Assembly (NCBI GenBank): GCA_026387235.1
Contig: JAPLMD010000025.1
Location: 1-33,361 of the forward strand
DNA: 33,361 bases
Source: Candidatus Omnitrophota bacterium
Lineage (GTDB): Bacteria; Omnitrophota; Gorgyraeia; Gorgyraeales; Gorgyraeaceae
Direction: 5' to 3'
In this document: one piece after another, positions 10,148 through 19,449 of the stretch
How the letters are laid out: each line of letters begins with the position of its first letter
Position numbering within the stretch: the stretch's first letter is position 1
Made by a program: the position numbers and the translations under genes
The notes under the pieces: generated by a model
What the model was told of the DNA's origin: nothing
Databases searched by the model: none
What the model saw: the letters and a program-made list of their open reading frames with translations, nothing else

Positions 10148-11305
10148 CTATTTTTTGAATAATTTCTTTACCTTGTCCATAAAGGACGCGGATATCGGAT
10201 TAACATTTCCGTTGCATGATTTTTCGAATTCTTTTAAAAGGCGCTTTTGTTCTGAATTTAGACGGGCGGGGGTTTCCACCACCACCTTTACCATCTGGTC
10301 GCCCATGCCATATCCCCTGAGATTCTTCACGCCTTTTCCGCTAAGGCGAAATATCCTGTCTGACTGAGTGCCTTCAGGAATCCTCATCATTACATTGCCG
10401 GTAAGGGTAGGCACCTCTACTTCCCCGCCCAGAGAGGCCAGCGGAAAACTAATAGGAACTTCGCATATTATATCATAACCATGCCTCTGAAATATAGGAT
10501 GTTCTCTCACATTTATATAAATATACAGGTCGCCTGAAGGCCCGCCTCTTGCGCCGGAATCTCCTTCGCCCTGGACGCGCAAGCGCGAACCTGTGTCAAC
10601 GCCTGCAGGAATAGTTACCTCTATTTTCTGAGTGTTTCTGACCTTGCCGGCCCCGTCGCATTTAGAACATGGGCTTTTTATAGCAGAGCCTTCGCCCCTG
10701 CATTTAGGGCAGGTCTGGGAAACATTTATAAAACCTGCTGAATACAGGACCTGGCCCCTGCCATTGCAGGTAGGGCATTCAATTTTCTTAGTGCCTGGCT
10801 TAGCGCCGGAACCATTGCAGGCATCGCATGTCACCTGCCTTGGGATATTTATTGTTTTTTTAGTCCCGAACGCGGCTTCTTCAAAAGAGATTTCTATTTC
10901 ATATTCAAGATCTCTTCCTCTTCCGGCGCCGCGGTTCCGCCTGCGACCGGAGCCTCCAAACATTCCAAAACTGCCGAGGATCTCCTCAAACATGTCCCCG
11001 CCGACACCCATATCTTCAAAGATGCTTGAAAAATCAGCGTTTCTGAATATGTCTTCGGACGAATATTTAGAATCAATGCCTGCGTGGCCAAACTGGTCAT
11101 ATTGGCTTCTTTTCTGAGAGTCAGAAAGAACTGCGTATGACTCTGAAATTTCTTTGAATTTTTCTTCAGCTTCTTTTTTCTTATCAGTGGCAACGCGGTC
11201 AGGATGATATTTAAGCGCGAGATTCCTGTACGCCTTTTTTATATCATCTACGCTGGCGCCCTTCTGCACCCCCAATATCTCGTAATAGTCTCTCTTTGTA
11301 GTCAT
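10148..11305 (-). CDS. dnaJ: Chaperone DnaJ
   Basis: J-domain with HPD; G/F region; four CxxCxGxG-type zinc repeats; C-terminal domain. Confidence 0.97.
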   Translation of the reverse strand: MTTKRDYYEILGVQKGASVDDIKKAYRNLALKYHPDRVATDKKKEAEEKFKEISESYAVLSDSQKRSQYDQFGHAGIDSKYSSEDIFRNADFSSIFEDMGVGGDMFEEILGSFGMFGGSGRRRNRGAGRGRDLEYEIEISFEEAAFGTKKTINIPRQVTCDACNGSGAKPGTKKIECPTCNGRGQVLYSAGFINVSQTCPKCRGEGSAIKSPCSKCDGAGKVRNTQKIEVTIPAGVDTGSRLRVQGEGDSGARGGPSGDLYIYINVREHPIFQRHGYDIICEVPISFPLASLGGEVEVPTLTGNVMMRIPEGTQSDRIFRLSGKGVKNLRGYGMGDQMVKVVVETPARLNSEQKRLLKEFEKSCNGNVNPISASFMDKVKKLFKK

Positions 11306-11322
11306 ATTAAATCAGGGAAGGT

Positions 11323-13215
11323 TTATTTTTCTTTAAATTCTGCGTCAATGACGTCTTCGCCGTCTTTTTTCTTAGGCTCTTCGTCTGAACCCGCATCAGA
11401 AGGCCCTGGGCCTGCTGCGCTCGCGTCTCCTGCTCCTGGCTGACCTTTGGGGCCCTGTTTTGCCTGGGTAGCTTTATAAACCTCTTCTGCTAATTTATGA
11501 GAAGCTGTTCCGAGTTCCTCCATTGACTTTTTAATCTTTTCGACATCAGCACCTTTTAAAGCCTCTTTAAGGTCAGTGAGTTTTCTTTCGATATTAAGCC
11601 TGTCATCCTGGCTGACTTTGTCTCCGAAATCTTTCAAAGACCTTTCAACAGAATACGCAAGAGTGTCTGCCTGGTTCTTTATCTCGATTTCCTCTCTCTT
11701 CTTTTTATCCTGGTCGGCAAATTGCTCGGCTTGTTTTACCATCTTGTCTATCTCTTCCTTTGACAATTTGGTAGGGGCAGTGATCTTGATAGTCTGCTCT
11801 TTGCCTGTGCCTAAGTCTTTGGCTGAAACATGCACGATTCCGTCGCGATCAATATCAAATTTTACTTCAATCTGAGGTATGCCTCGCGCCGCCGGGGGAA
11901 TGCCTACTAAATCAAACCTTCCCAGTTCCACATTATCATCTGCCATTTGGCGTTCACCCTGCAAGACGCGTATGGTAACCGCGGTCTGATTATCTGCGGC
12001 AGTTGAGAAAATCTGGCTCTTCTGCGTAGGAATAGAAGCGTTCCTTTCTATTAATTTTGTATTTACCCCGCCTAGCGTCTCTATGCCTAAAGACAGCGGA
12101 GTAACGTCGAGAAGCAATACATCTTTCATGTCACCGGTAATAATCGCTGCTTGGATTGCCGCGCCGAGCGCAACGCATTCCATGGGGTCTACGCCGCGTT
12201 CGATCTTTTTGCCGACATAATCCTCTAAGAATTTCTGGACAATGGGCATCCTGGTCGGGCCGCCTACCATAATAATTCTATCGATATCTTTGGTGGAAAG
12301 ATTTGAATCCTTTATCGCCTGGTCAACAGGTTTTTTGCACCTGTCGACAATGGTCTTTACAAGGTCTTCAAGCTTTGCCCTTGATAAAGTCGTCGTCATG
12401 TGTTTTGGGCCGCTAGCATCCGCTGTAATAAAAGGAAGGCTGATATCCGTGCTGACAGTCGAGGATAATTCTATCTTGGCCTTTTCCGCAGCTTCGCGTA
12501 GCCTCTGCGCTGCCATCTTATCGTTCATAAGGTCAATGCCGGTCTCGCGTTTGAATTGTCCGGCCAGATACTCAAGCAAGACCTTATCCATATCCGTGCC
12601 GCCCAATTGCGTGTCGCCGGATGTTGATTGCACGTGGAATACGCCCTGATCCATTTCCATTATGGTGACGTCCAATGTCCCTCCGCCAAGATCAAAAACC
12701 ATGATCTTTTGCGCTTTTTGAGCCTTGTCTAAACCATAGGCTAAGCAAGCGGCTGTAGGTTCATTGATAATACGCAAGACCTTTAAACCGGCTATCTCGC
12801 CCGCGTCTTTGGTAGCCTGACGCTGGTTATCGTCAAAATACGCCGGGCAGGTGATTACCGCGCTTTCTACCTTCTCCCCAAGATATGCCTCTGCGTCCTG
12901 TTTTATTTTCTGCAGGATAAAAGCGGAGATCTGCTGAGGAGTATATTCTTTACCAAAAATCTTGAACTTGAAATCCGTCCCCATCTTGCGCTTGGCTGCC
13001 TGGACCGTGCCTTCGGCATTTATAGCTGCCTGGCGCCTGGCCGGCTCGCCTACGAGCTTCTGGCCGTCTTTGGTAAATGCCACGTAAGACGGGAAAGCCT
13101 TTCCGCTGGCCACTCCAGCGCCTTCTGCGCTTGGGATTATGACCGGGCGGCCGCCTTCCATTATTGACGCCGCTGAGTTAGATGTTCCTAGATCTATTCC
13201 GATAACTTTTGCCAT
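11323..13215 (-). CDS. dnaK: Chaperone DnaK (Hsp70)
   Basis: [58 protein letters not shown]. Confidence 0.97.
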   Translation of the reverse strand: MAKVIGIDLGTSNSAASIMEGGRPVIIPSAEGAGVASGKAFPSYVAFTKDGQKLVGEPARRQAAINAEGTVQAAKRKMGTDFKFKIFGKEYTPQQISAFILQKIKQDAEAYLGEKVESAVITCPAYFDDNQRQATKDAGEIAGLKVLRIINEPTAACLAYGLDKAQKAQKIMVFDLGGGTLDVTIMEMDQGVFHVQSTSGDTQLGGTDMDKVLLEYLAGQFKRETGIDLMNDKMAAQRLREAAEKAKIELSSTVSTDISLPFITADASGPKHMTTTLSRAKLEDLVKTIVDRCKKPVDQAIKDSNLSTKDIDRIIMVGGPTRMPIVQKFLEDYVGKKIERGVDPMECVALGAAIQAAIITGDMKDVLLLDVTPLSLGIETLGGVNTKLIERNASIPTQKSQIFSTAADNQTAVTIRVLQGERQMADDNVELGRFDLVGIPPAARGIPQIEVKFDIDRDGIVHVSAKDLGTGKEQTIKITAPTKLSKEEIDKMVKQAEQFADQDKKKREEIEIKNQADTLAYSVERSLKDFGDKVSQDDRLNIERKLTDLKEALKGADVEKIKKSMEELGTASHKLAEEVYKATQAKQGPKGQPGAGDASAAGPGPSDAGSDEEPKKKDGEDVIDAEFKEK

Positions 13216-13228
13216 AACACACCTCCCT

Positions 13229-13257
13229 AATTTTGTGAAACAAAATTTGATCCCGAG
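13229..13257. repeat. Dispersed hairpin repeat, copy 1 (aattttg-tgaaa-caaaatt + gatcccgag)
   Basis: Near-identical to 23397-23426; located just upstream of dnaK. Confidence 0.85.
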
Positions 13258-13291
13258 TCCGCCCTAGCTTTTTCCAACTAGCGACGAGGGG

Positions 13292-13912
13292 CTATTTTTT
13301 ATTTGACTTCCCCTCGGCTTCGTCCCTCGACGATGCTCGGGACTCCCCTGAGCTTGTCGAAGGGTCGCTCGGGGCTCCCTTCGGTCGTTTTGCCACTTTT
13401 ACCTTAGACGGCCTTATGACGCGGCCGTTAAAGGTATATCCTTTTTGCAATTCTTCTATCACATAATCCTCAGGATGAGCGTCTGTCTCCTCCTGCATCA
13501 TTGCCTCGTGCTCATGAGGATCAAACGGTTTTCCTTTGGCCTCTATTTCTTTAATGCCTTCTTCTTTCAAAAAATTCCTCAGGTCATTATGAATCATTTC
13601 TATACCTTTATATAGCACGTCAAAATCGTGCTTGGTCTTGCCCGCTTCTACAGCTCTCTCGAAATCATCTATTATCTTTAAGATTTCCGCGATGATTTCC
13701 TCGTTGGCGAATTTTATAAATTCTATTTTGTCCTTCTCGAGCCGTTTTTTATAATTGTCAAAATCTGCCTGGAGCCTGAGAAGCCTGTCAAAATACTCAT
13801 CAGACTTCTTTACCTTATCTTCTAACGCCTTGAATTCTTCCGAGGTCAGAAGTATTTTATTCTTTCTTATCCCTTTTGGTTCCTGTTCGTGATCGTGATT
13901 ATGTTCAGCCAA
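13292..13912 (-). CDS. grpE: Nucleotide exchange factor GrpE with a repeat-encoded C-terminal tail
   Basis: [50 protein letters not shown]; position between hrcA and dnaK. Confidence 0.95.
   Translation of the reverse strand: MAEHNHDHEQEPKGIRKNKILLTSEEFKALEDKVKKSDEYFDRLLRLQADFDNYKKRLEKDKIEFIKFANEEIIAEILKIIDDFERAVEAGKTKHDFDVLYKGIEMIHNDLRNFLKEEGIKEIEAKGKPFDPHEHEAMMQEETDAHPEDYVIEELQKGYTFNGRVIRPSKVKVAKRPKGAPSDPSTSSGESRASSRDEAEGKSNKK
13323..13364. repeat. Imperfect inverted repeat inside the 3' end of grpE
   Basis: tccctcgacgatgctcggga (13323-13342) versus cccctgagcttgtcgaaggg (13345-13364), the latter being the CCCTTCGACAAGCTCAGGGG repeat in reverse. Confidence 0.8.
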
Positions 13913-14945
13913 GGTTTTCTAATTCCTTTCCGAGTTCATGCGAAATATACTTAAGAACCGATATGACCTTTCCATATTCCATTCTGGTAGGCCCTATCGC
14001 AGCAATCGCGCTTACTATTGTGCCATTGATCTTATAGTTGCAGGTAACTACAGAACAATCCTGCATCTCGCTATCGACATTTTCTTTTCCGATATGTATC
14101 TTTATGCCATCCCGCTCCATGTCTTCATTCAAAAGATTCAAAAGACCTTTTTTATCCTCACATGCCCTTAAAAATAATTTTGCCTTACGAATGTCGGTAA
14201 ATTCAGGATGGGACATTATACATGCCGCGCCTTCAAAATACAAGTGATCATCTGCCCTGAATAAACCCGGGATGGATAAGATATCGGTTGCTCTCTTCAA
14301 AAACGTGTAAAACGAATCCCTTTCTTCAAGGAGCTTGCGCGTAAGATATGATTTTATCTCGCCAAGCGATATGCCTTCCAGTTCGCTATTTAAAAATTCT
14401 GTTATGTGCGCAAGTTCCTGTTTTGTGATGCCCTCTTCAATGTCCATGATTGAATTCTTGATAAAACCAGAAGTCGTAACAATAACAGCAAGTATCCTGG
14501 AATCATCTATATTGAAAAGTTCTATATGTTTAAATATGCTTCTTTTTAACCTAGGCGTAAGGACTATGCCGACAACATTTGCTATGATGCTTATGGCTTT
14601 TGAGGCATTCTGCATTATATAATCAATATCATTGCCTGCTTGGTGGATGAGTTTATTTATTATGGACTCTTCTTCTTTCGTAAGATGCTCGGGCTCTAAT
14701 AAAGAATCCACATAGAACCTGTAACCTTTATCAGTAGGGACTCTTCCGGCAGACGTATGCGGATGCATTATCAATCCCATCTCTTCCAGATCAGCCATTA
14801 CGTTTCTTATGGTCGCAGGGCTTATAGTGTATCTAAACCTCTGGGAAATAGCCCTGGAGCCTACGGGCGTAGCAGTATCTACATAAGAATCGACTACTGC
14901 GCTTAATATGCTTTTACGCCTGGATTCAATATCAACATGTTTCAT
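13905..14945 (-). CDS. hrcA: Heat-inducible transcription repressor HrcA
   Basis: [46 protein letters not shown]; upstream CIRCE. The ORF track start is 14972; MKHVD (14945) is the likely start. Confidence 0.94.
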   Translation of the reverse strand: MKHVDIESRRKSILSAVVDSYVDTATPVGSRAISQRFRYTISPATIRNVMADLEEMGLIMHPHTSAGRVPTDKGYRFYVDSLLEPEHLTKEEESIINKLIHQAGNDIDYIMQNASKAISIIANVVGIVLTPRLKRSIFKHIELFNIDDSRILAVIVTTSGFIKNSIMDIEEGITKQELAHITEFLNSELEGISLGEIKSYLTRKLLEERDSFYTFLKRATDILSIPGLFRADDHLYFEGAACIMSHPEFTDIRKAKLFLRACEDKKGLLNLLNEDMERDGIKIHIGKENVDSEMQDCSVVTCNYKINGTIVSAIAAIGPTRMEYGKVISVLKYISHELGKELENLG

Positions 14946-14973
14946 AATACGCCTCCCACACCTCTTAAACACA

Positions 14974-15000
14974 TTGGCACTCTAGCACTTAGAGTGCTAT
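14974..15000. promoter_or_regulatory. CIRCE operator (HrcA binding site)
   Basis: TTGGCACTC-N9-GAGTGCTAT, close to the consensus TTAGCACTC-N9-GAGTGCTAA, directly upstream of hrcA. Confidence 0.93.
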
Positions 15001-15007
15001 GTGTCAA
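14979..15007 (-). promoter_or_regulatory. Sigma70-type promoter of hrcA-grpE-dnaK-dnaJ, overlapping CIRCE
   Basis: Minus strand TTGACA (15007-15002), 17-nt spacer, TAGAGT (14984-14979). Confidence 0.7.
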
Positions 15008-15025
15008 GTAAAATCTTCGAGACAT

Positions 15026-16258
15026 CTATTGTATTAGATGCTTAAGACGGACCGGGATGGTTGCTTCCAGGTAAACTGATTCTGCTCTATCTTCTCTGTG
15101 GTTAACTTTGCCATTTTCGTAAATTAAATTTACCCTATCCATCCTATTATTAGGTATCTCTATTTTAATTTCAGTAACAAGGTCTGATAGCAACCCTTGT
15201 ATTTCATCTATAAGGCCAGCCATGCCATCGCCTGTCATGGCGGATACGAAAACAGAGTTTTGGAAATCTTTTTTTAGGCGAGCTATGCGACCAGGATCAT
15301 CTACGCAGTCGATCTTATTCAGGACATTTATGATAATCTTATCTTCCGCTTTTAACTCCTTTAATACCTTATATACAGCCTCGTCCTGTTCATGAATTTT
15401 TTCGTTTGAGGCGTCCAAGACATGTAAAAGTATATCAGCTGTCCTTACCTCTTCAAGCGTGGATTTAAAAGCCTCTACGAGATGATGCGGCAGATTATGC
15501 AGAAATCCCACTGTATCCAGAAACAAAATCTTCTGATTATTCGGAAGCACATAACTTCTAGCAATGGGATCCAGGGTGGTAAAAAGCCTATTGGCAACCA
15601 GTTTTTTAGAATTGGTCAGCTGGTTCAAAAGAGTAGTTTTACCAGCATTGGTATAGCCTATTATGGATATAGCTGTTAGAAACGCATCGCTGCGAGTTTT
15701 CCGTAAAGCTGTGCGCCTTTTTTCTATATCCAGCAATTTTTCTTTTAATTTTGCAATCTGGTCCCTGATTCTGCGTCGATCGTATTCCAGGATCTTTTCG
15801 CCAGGGCCTCTGGTTCCTATGCCGCCTCCAAGCCTTGAAAGATGTATACCTTTTCCCGTAAGCCTCGGGAGTAGATATTCCAGCTGCGCCAGCTCTATCT
15901 GAACCTTACCTTCTACGCTTCTGGCATTCCTGGCAAAGATATTCAGTATAAGCTGAGTCCTGTCAATAGTCCTGGTGTCATCCAGCCCTCTTTCTATATT
16001 TCTAAGCTGGGTAGGTGTAAGATCATTATTAAATATAACCAGATTGGCTTTTTTCTCTCGAACAAGCTGGCATAATTCTTCAAACTTCCCTTTGCCTATA
16101 AATAAATCAGGGGCAGGCTTTTCCTTATTGCATAATATCTCAGCTATTACCAAAGCCCCACTAGAACGCGCAAGTTCCTTAAGCTCCGCCGCCCTCGCCT
16201 CGAGCGGCCACTCCCCTCTTTCTTTCAAATCAACTGTCACTAATACCGCTTTTTCCAT
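15026..16258 (-). CDS. hflX: GTPase HflX
   Basis: LGGGIGTRGPGEKILEYDRRRIRDQIAKLKEKL, IIGYTNAGKTTLLNQLT, DTVGFLHNLPHHLVEAFKSTLEE. Confidence 0.95.
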   Translation of the reverse strand: MEKAVLVTVDLKERGEWPLEARAAELKELARSSGALVIAEILCNKEKPAPDLFIGKGKFEELCQLVREKKANLVIFNNDLTPTQLRNIERGLDDTRTIDRTQLILNIFARNARSVEGKVQIELAQLEYLLPRLTGKGIHLSRLGGGIGTRGPGEKILEYDRRRIRDQIAKLKEKLLDIEKRRTALRKTRSDAFLTAISIIGYTNAGKTTLLNQLTNSKKLVANRLFTTLDPIARSYVLPNNQKILFLDTVGFLHNLPHHLVEAFKSTLEEVRTADILLHVLDASNEKIHEQDEAVYKVLKELKAEDKIIINVLNKIDCVDDPGRIARLKKDFQNSVFVSAMTGDGMAGLIDEIQGLLSDLVTEIKIEIPNNRMDRVNLIYENGKVNHREDRAESVYLEATIPVRLKHLIQ

Positions 16259-17127
16259 AATAAAATCTTCACCCCGCCGGGAGAAAGCCAGATTATGCGT
16301 TGGTCAGGACGGAACCAGGTCAATTGGCGCTTGGCAAAATGACGGGTGTTTTTCTTTAAAAGTTCCTTTGCTTTCTCTAAAGAATATCTACCTTTCAAGT
16401 AGCCAAGGACTTCGCCGTATCCCAATGCCTTCCGGGCTGTGAGACTTAATTTTTTCTTTGAAAGTTTTTTTACTTCTCTCACGATGCCTCTTTTGAACAT
16501 ATCTTCAACCCTATCATCTATGTTTCTATAAAGTTCTTCCCTGGCTATGTTTAAGCCGAAAATCTTAAAATCATATTTTAAAGGCTCTGTGTTTATTTTT
16601 AATTCAGACGGCTTCTTTTTTTCTGTGTGATAAATTTCAAGGGCCCTTATTACGCGCCTCAAGTCATTGGGGTGAATTTTCTTGGCGCGCTCAAGGTCTA
16701 TTTTTTTTAACTTCTTATACAAATAAGCCTTTCCGTACTTTTTTGCAAAGGCTTCCTGCTTTTTTCTAAACTTTAAGTCTTTTTCAGCTGACGGGAAAAG
16801 GCCTTCTGTTACGGCTTTAACATAAAGGCCGCTGCCTCCTACAAATAAAGGAATTTTTCTACGCCTTAAGATATCTTTTATCTTCTCAAGCGCCATACGG
16901 CGGTACTCGGCAACGCTAAATTCCCTGGTAGGCGGAATTATATCTATAAGGTGATGTTTTACTTTTTTTCTGCCGCATAGAGAAGGTTTGGAAGTAAGTA
17001 TATTCATGCCCTTATAAACGCACATGGAATCACAGGATACAATCTCCGCATTTAACTTTCGCGCAAGTTTTATCGATAGATTAGTTTTTCCGGATGCGGT
17101 AGGGCCTACTAAAAAAATTACTGGCAT
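16240..17127 (-). CDS. miaA: tRNA dimethylallyltransferase MiaA
   Basis: LVGPTASGKTNLSIKLARKLNAEIVSCDSMCVYKGMNI; HHLIDIIPPTREFSVAEYR; GGSGLYVKA; AKRQLTWFRPD. Confidence 0.95.
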   Translation of the reverse strand: MPVIFLVGPTASGKTNLSIKLARKLNAEIVSCDSMCVYKGMNILTSKPSLCGRKKVKHHLIDIIPPTREFSVAEYRRMALEKIKDILRRRKIPLFVGGSGLYVKAVTEGLFPSAEKDLKFRKKQEAFAKKYGKAYLYKKLKKIDLERAKKIHPNDLRRVIRALEIYHTEKKKPSELKINTEPLKYDFKIFGLNIAREELYRNIDDRVEDMFKRGIVREVKKLSKKKLSLTARKALGYGEVLGYLKGRYSLEKAKELLKKNTRHFAKRQLTWFRPDQRIIWLSPGGVKILLWKKRY

Positions 17128-18284
17128 CTTTTGCTTGATGATATATCTCTCTGTAATTTTAAAAGCAGCGCGTGGCGTTTTTCTTTTTCCCCGAGACTTA
17201 CGTCGTCTTTAAATTTAGCGGCCTTTGTAATGGGCCTGGGAGAATATTTAAAGATATAAGCAGCGCCAAACCGAAGCTCTCTAACTACATTTAAGGTATC
17301 TTTGAAGTCTTTTTCTGTTTCGCCGGGAAAGCCTACAATAATATCGCTGCTGACATTACCATTTTTAACAATCTTTCTAAAATCATCTACAAGCTTTTTG
17401 TACCTGGCTACAGTATATTTTCTATTCATTTTATTTAGGATTTTATCCGATCCGGATTGGATAGGTAAATGCAAGTTTTTTGATACGGATTCCAGGTCTC
17501 TCATTGTCTTAAACAAACTTAGGCTCGCGTCCTTTGGATGGCTGGTAAGAAAATTTATTTTAACACAGCCTGTCCACCTGCCAGGTGAGCCAATTGGCTC
17601 ACCTGGCAGGTGGACCAATTTATCTATTTTCGTCAGAAGCGCGACAAAATTAATTTTTTCTTTCAGGCCCTTACCATAAGAATTCACATTCTGGCCTAAA
17701 AGCGTGATTTCTTTCACACCTTTATCTATCAGTTTTTTAATTTCATCCAATATATCTCTTGAAGGCCTGCTTCTTTCCCTGCCGCGCACATACGGCACGA
17801 TGCAATATGAACAAAAATTATCGCATCCTTCCATTATTTTTACATACGCAGTTTTGCCTGTTTTTCTATTTTTGGAAAATGCCGGGATTATTTTTGACTT
17901 ATACCCCTCCAGATACATGATATGCCCGGCGCCAAGCCTGATTTTATCAATAATATCCGGCACCTTGTCTAAATCAGCAGGCCCGCATAAAAAATCCACG
18001 ATTGGAAACCTCCTGATGATTTCATCCTTCCGGGCCTCTGCCATACATCCTATGATACCTATTATAAGACCAGGTTTCTTTGCCTTTAATTTCTGAAGTT
18101 CGCCTATCTTGCCATAAACCCTGTCTTCCGCGTGTTTCCTAACGCTGCACGTATTAAAAATAGCTACATCAGCGTGCTCAAGCCTATCGCAAAAAACATA
18201 GCCCTTTTCCAAGAGCAAGTCTTTTAGCCTCGCAGAATCATGCTCGTTCATCTGACAGCCGAAAGTTTGAATAAAGGCTTTCAT
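17118..18284 (-). CDS. miaB: tRNA-2-methylthio-N6-dimethylallyladenosine synthase MiaB (radical SAM methylthiotransferase), no visible TRAM domain
   Basis: TFGCQMNEHDSARLKDLL, GCMAE, EGCDNFCSYCIVPYVRGRERSRP, SSDIIVGFPGETEKDF; adjacent to miaA. Confidence 0.9.
   Translation of the reverse strand: MKAFIQTFGCQMNEHDSARLKDLLLEKGYVFCDRLEHADVAIFNTCSVRKHAEDRVYGKIGELQKLKAKKPGLIIGIIGCMAEARKDEIIRRFPIVDFLCGPADLDKVPDIIDKIRLGAGHIMYLEGYKSKIIPAFSKNRKTGKTAYVKIMEGCDNFCSYCIVPYVRGRERSRPSRDILDEIKKLIDKGVKEITLLGQNVNSYGKGLKEKINFVALLTKIDKLVHLPGEPIGSPGRWTGCVKINFLTSHPKDASLSLFKTMRDLESVSKNLHLPIQSGSDKILNKMNRKYTVARYKKLVDDFRKIVKNGNVSSDIIVGFPGETEKDFKDTLNVVRELRFGAAYIFKYSPRPITKAAKFKDDVSLGEKEKRHALLLKLQRDISSSKRCQ
17572..17615. 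repeat. Perfect 44-bp palindrome inside miaB
   Basis: gtccacctgccaggtgagccaa|ttggctcacctggcaggtggac: 22-bp arms, no loop. Both strands translate to VHLPGEPIGSPGRWT in the relevant frames. Confidence 0.97.
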
Positions 18285-18379
18285 ATTATCTATATTGCAT
18301 ATTGGATAAGGCTTCCAAGATAAAAGGAGAAAATTTCGCCGGTATCTTTCTTAGGTTTCCTGCTATGAATCCTAAATTG

Positions 18380-18859
18380 TTATCTATTTGGTTTCACAGA
18401 TGCTTTTAGTTTAGAAATAGTGTTTAAGCTTTCGTCTATCATGTCATTTAAATCAGTAAAATATCCTTCCATCTTCTGGGCATGCCTTAGAGTGCCGGCT
18501 TCCAGGTCAGAAGGAAACGACTTTAACGATTTTAGATTAATCTCGTCTGTATTTTTTATCTTGGTCAACCAGAGTTCAAGATAAGTCACGGCCTCTTCAT
18601 TCCACTTATCTTTACTAACAGCATCAAATATGCCCATCATAAAAAAGTATGCGTCCAGCTGAGTCATGGTTACAATGCAAGCGTCCCACATATTATTTAA
18701 CAAGACAACATTCTTCGAGTTTCTTAAGAGGGCTTTTATATCCTTTGACTCGTCAAAAAGCTTATTACGCAGGTCGAGGAGCTGGTTATTATCCATGGCG
18801 TAGGCATTAGAATATAACAGGATAATCAATATCATAATAAGATAGAATATCTTCTTCAT
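18380..18859 (-). CDS. Small predicted exported protein at the end of the T2SS cluster, function unknown
   Basis: 159 aa with signal peptide MKKIFYLIMILIILLYSNAYA; no recognisable family. Confidence 0.65.
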   Translation of the reverse strand: MKKIFYLIMILIILLYSNAYAMDNNQLLDLRNKLFDESKDIKALLRNSKNVVLLNNMWDACIVTMTQLDAYFFMMGIFDAVSKDKWNEEAVTYLELWLTKIKNTDEINLKSLKSFPSDLEAGTLRHAQKMEGYFTDLNDMIDESLNTISKLKASVKPNR

Positions 18860-18885
18860 TTAGCATACCTCCCTATTTTAATTAC

Positions 18886-19443
18886 CTACGGCATAACTAT
18901 TTTTGATATAGTCATACTGCACTGCGCAACCGTCGACTCTTTTGACTTCGGATTAATCTGATATTTCGCTATCATCAAAAGCTTATCTGAATTCTCTATA
19001 TTAAACATGAAATTGACTATCTGTTCCATCTGCGCCTCGCAATTTAACAACACTATGTATTTTTTAGCCGAACCGACGTCCTTTACGCCTCCCGGTTTCA
19101 GATCTACGAGATACACAGAATTCTTGCTCGCCAAATCCTCTATATCCCTCAGTAAAGAAGTAAATTCTTCCTCTTCAGAAACCCCTTTAGTTACAAAAGA
19201 GCTGTATTCCCGGCTCTCAGCGGATATCCTGTCTTTTTGAGCAAGTATCCGCAGGCTCTTGTTTATATTGGCCTCCCGTTTCTTTATCTCTTCATTAAAC
19301 GACTTGATCTTGGAATAGATAGGGTTTACCATTAGGCGCTCAAATAACACTATGGATAAAAAAATCGCCACGACGTAAAAAATAAACCTTTCTCTTTTGT
19401 TCAGGCGCGATAAAAATACGGATATTGACTTTATATTCAACAT
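18886..19443 (-). CDS. GspM/PilO-like type II secretion inner-membrane protein
   Basis: Single N-terminal TM (FIFYVVAIFLSIVLFERLMVNPIYSKI), coiled coil, ferredoxin-like C-terminus; adjacent to the GspL/PilM-like gene. Confidence 0.72.
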   Translation of the reverse strand: MLNIKSISVFLSRLNKRERFIFYVVAIFLSIVLFERLMVNPIYSKIKSFNEEIKKREANINKSLRILAQKDRISAESREYSSFVTKGVSEEEEFTSLLRDIEDLASKNSVYLVDLKPGGVKDVGSAKKYIVLLNCEAQMEQIVNFMFNIENSDKLLMIAKYQINPKSKESTVAQCSMTISKIVMP

Positions 19444-19449
19444 ATATTA

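Noticed and set aside
17572-17615. The 44-bp palindrome as a transcription terminator
   Set aside because: It is within an intact miaB reading frame, has no following U-run, and has no unpaired loop.
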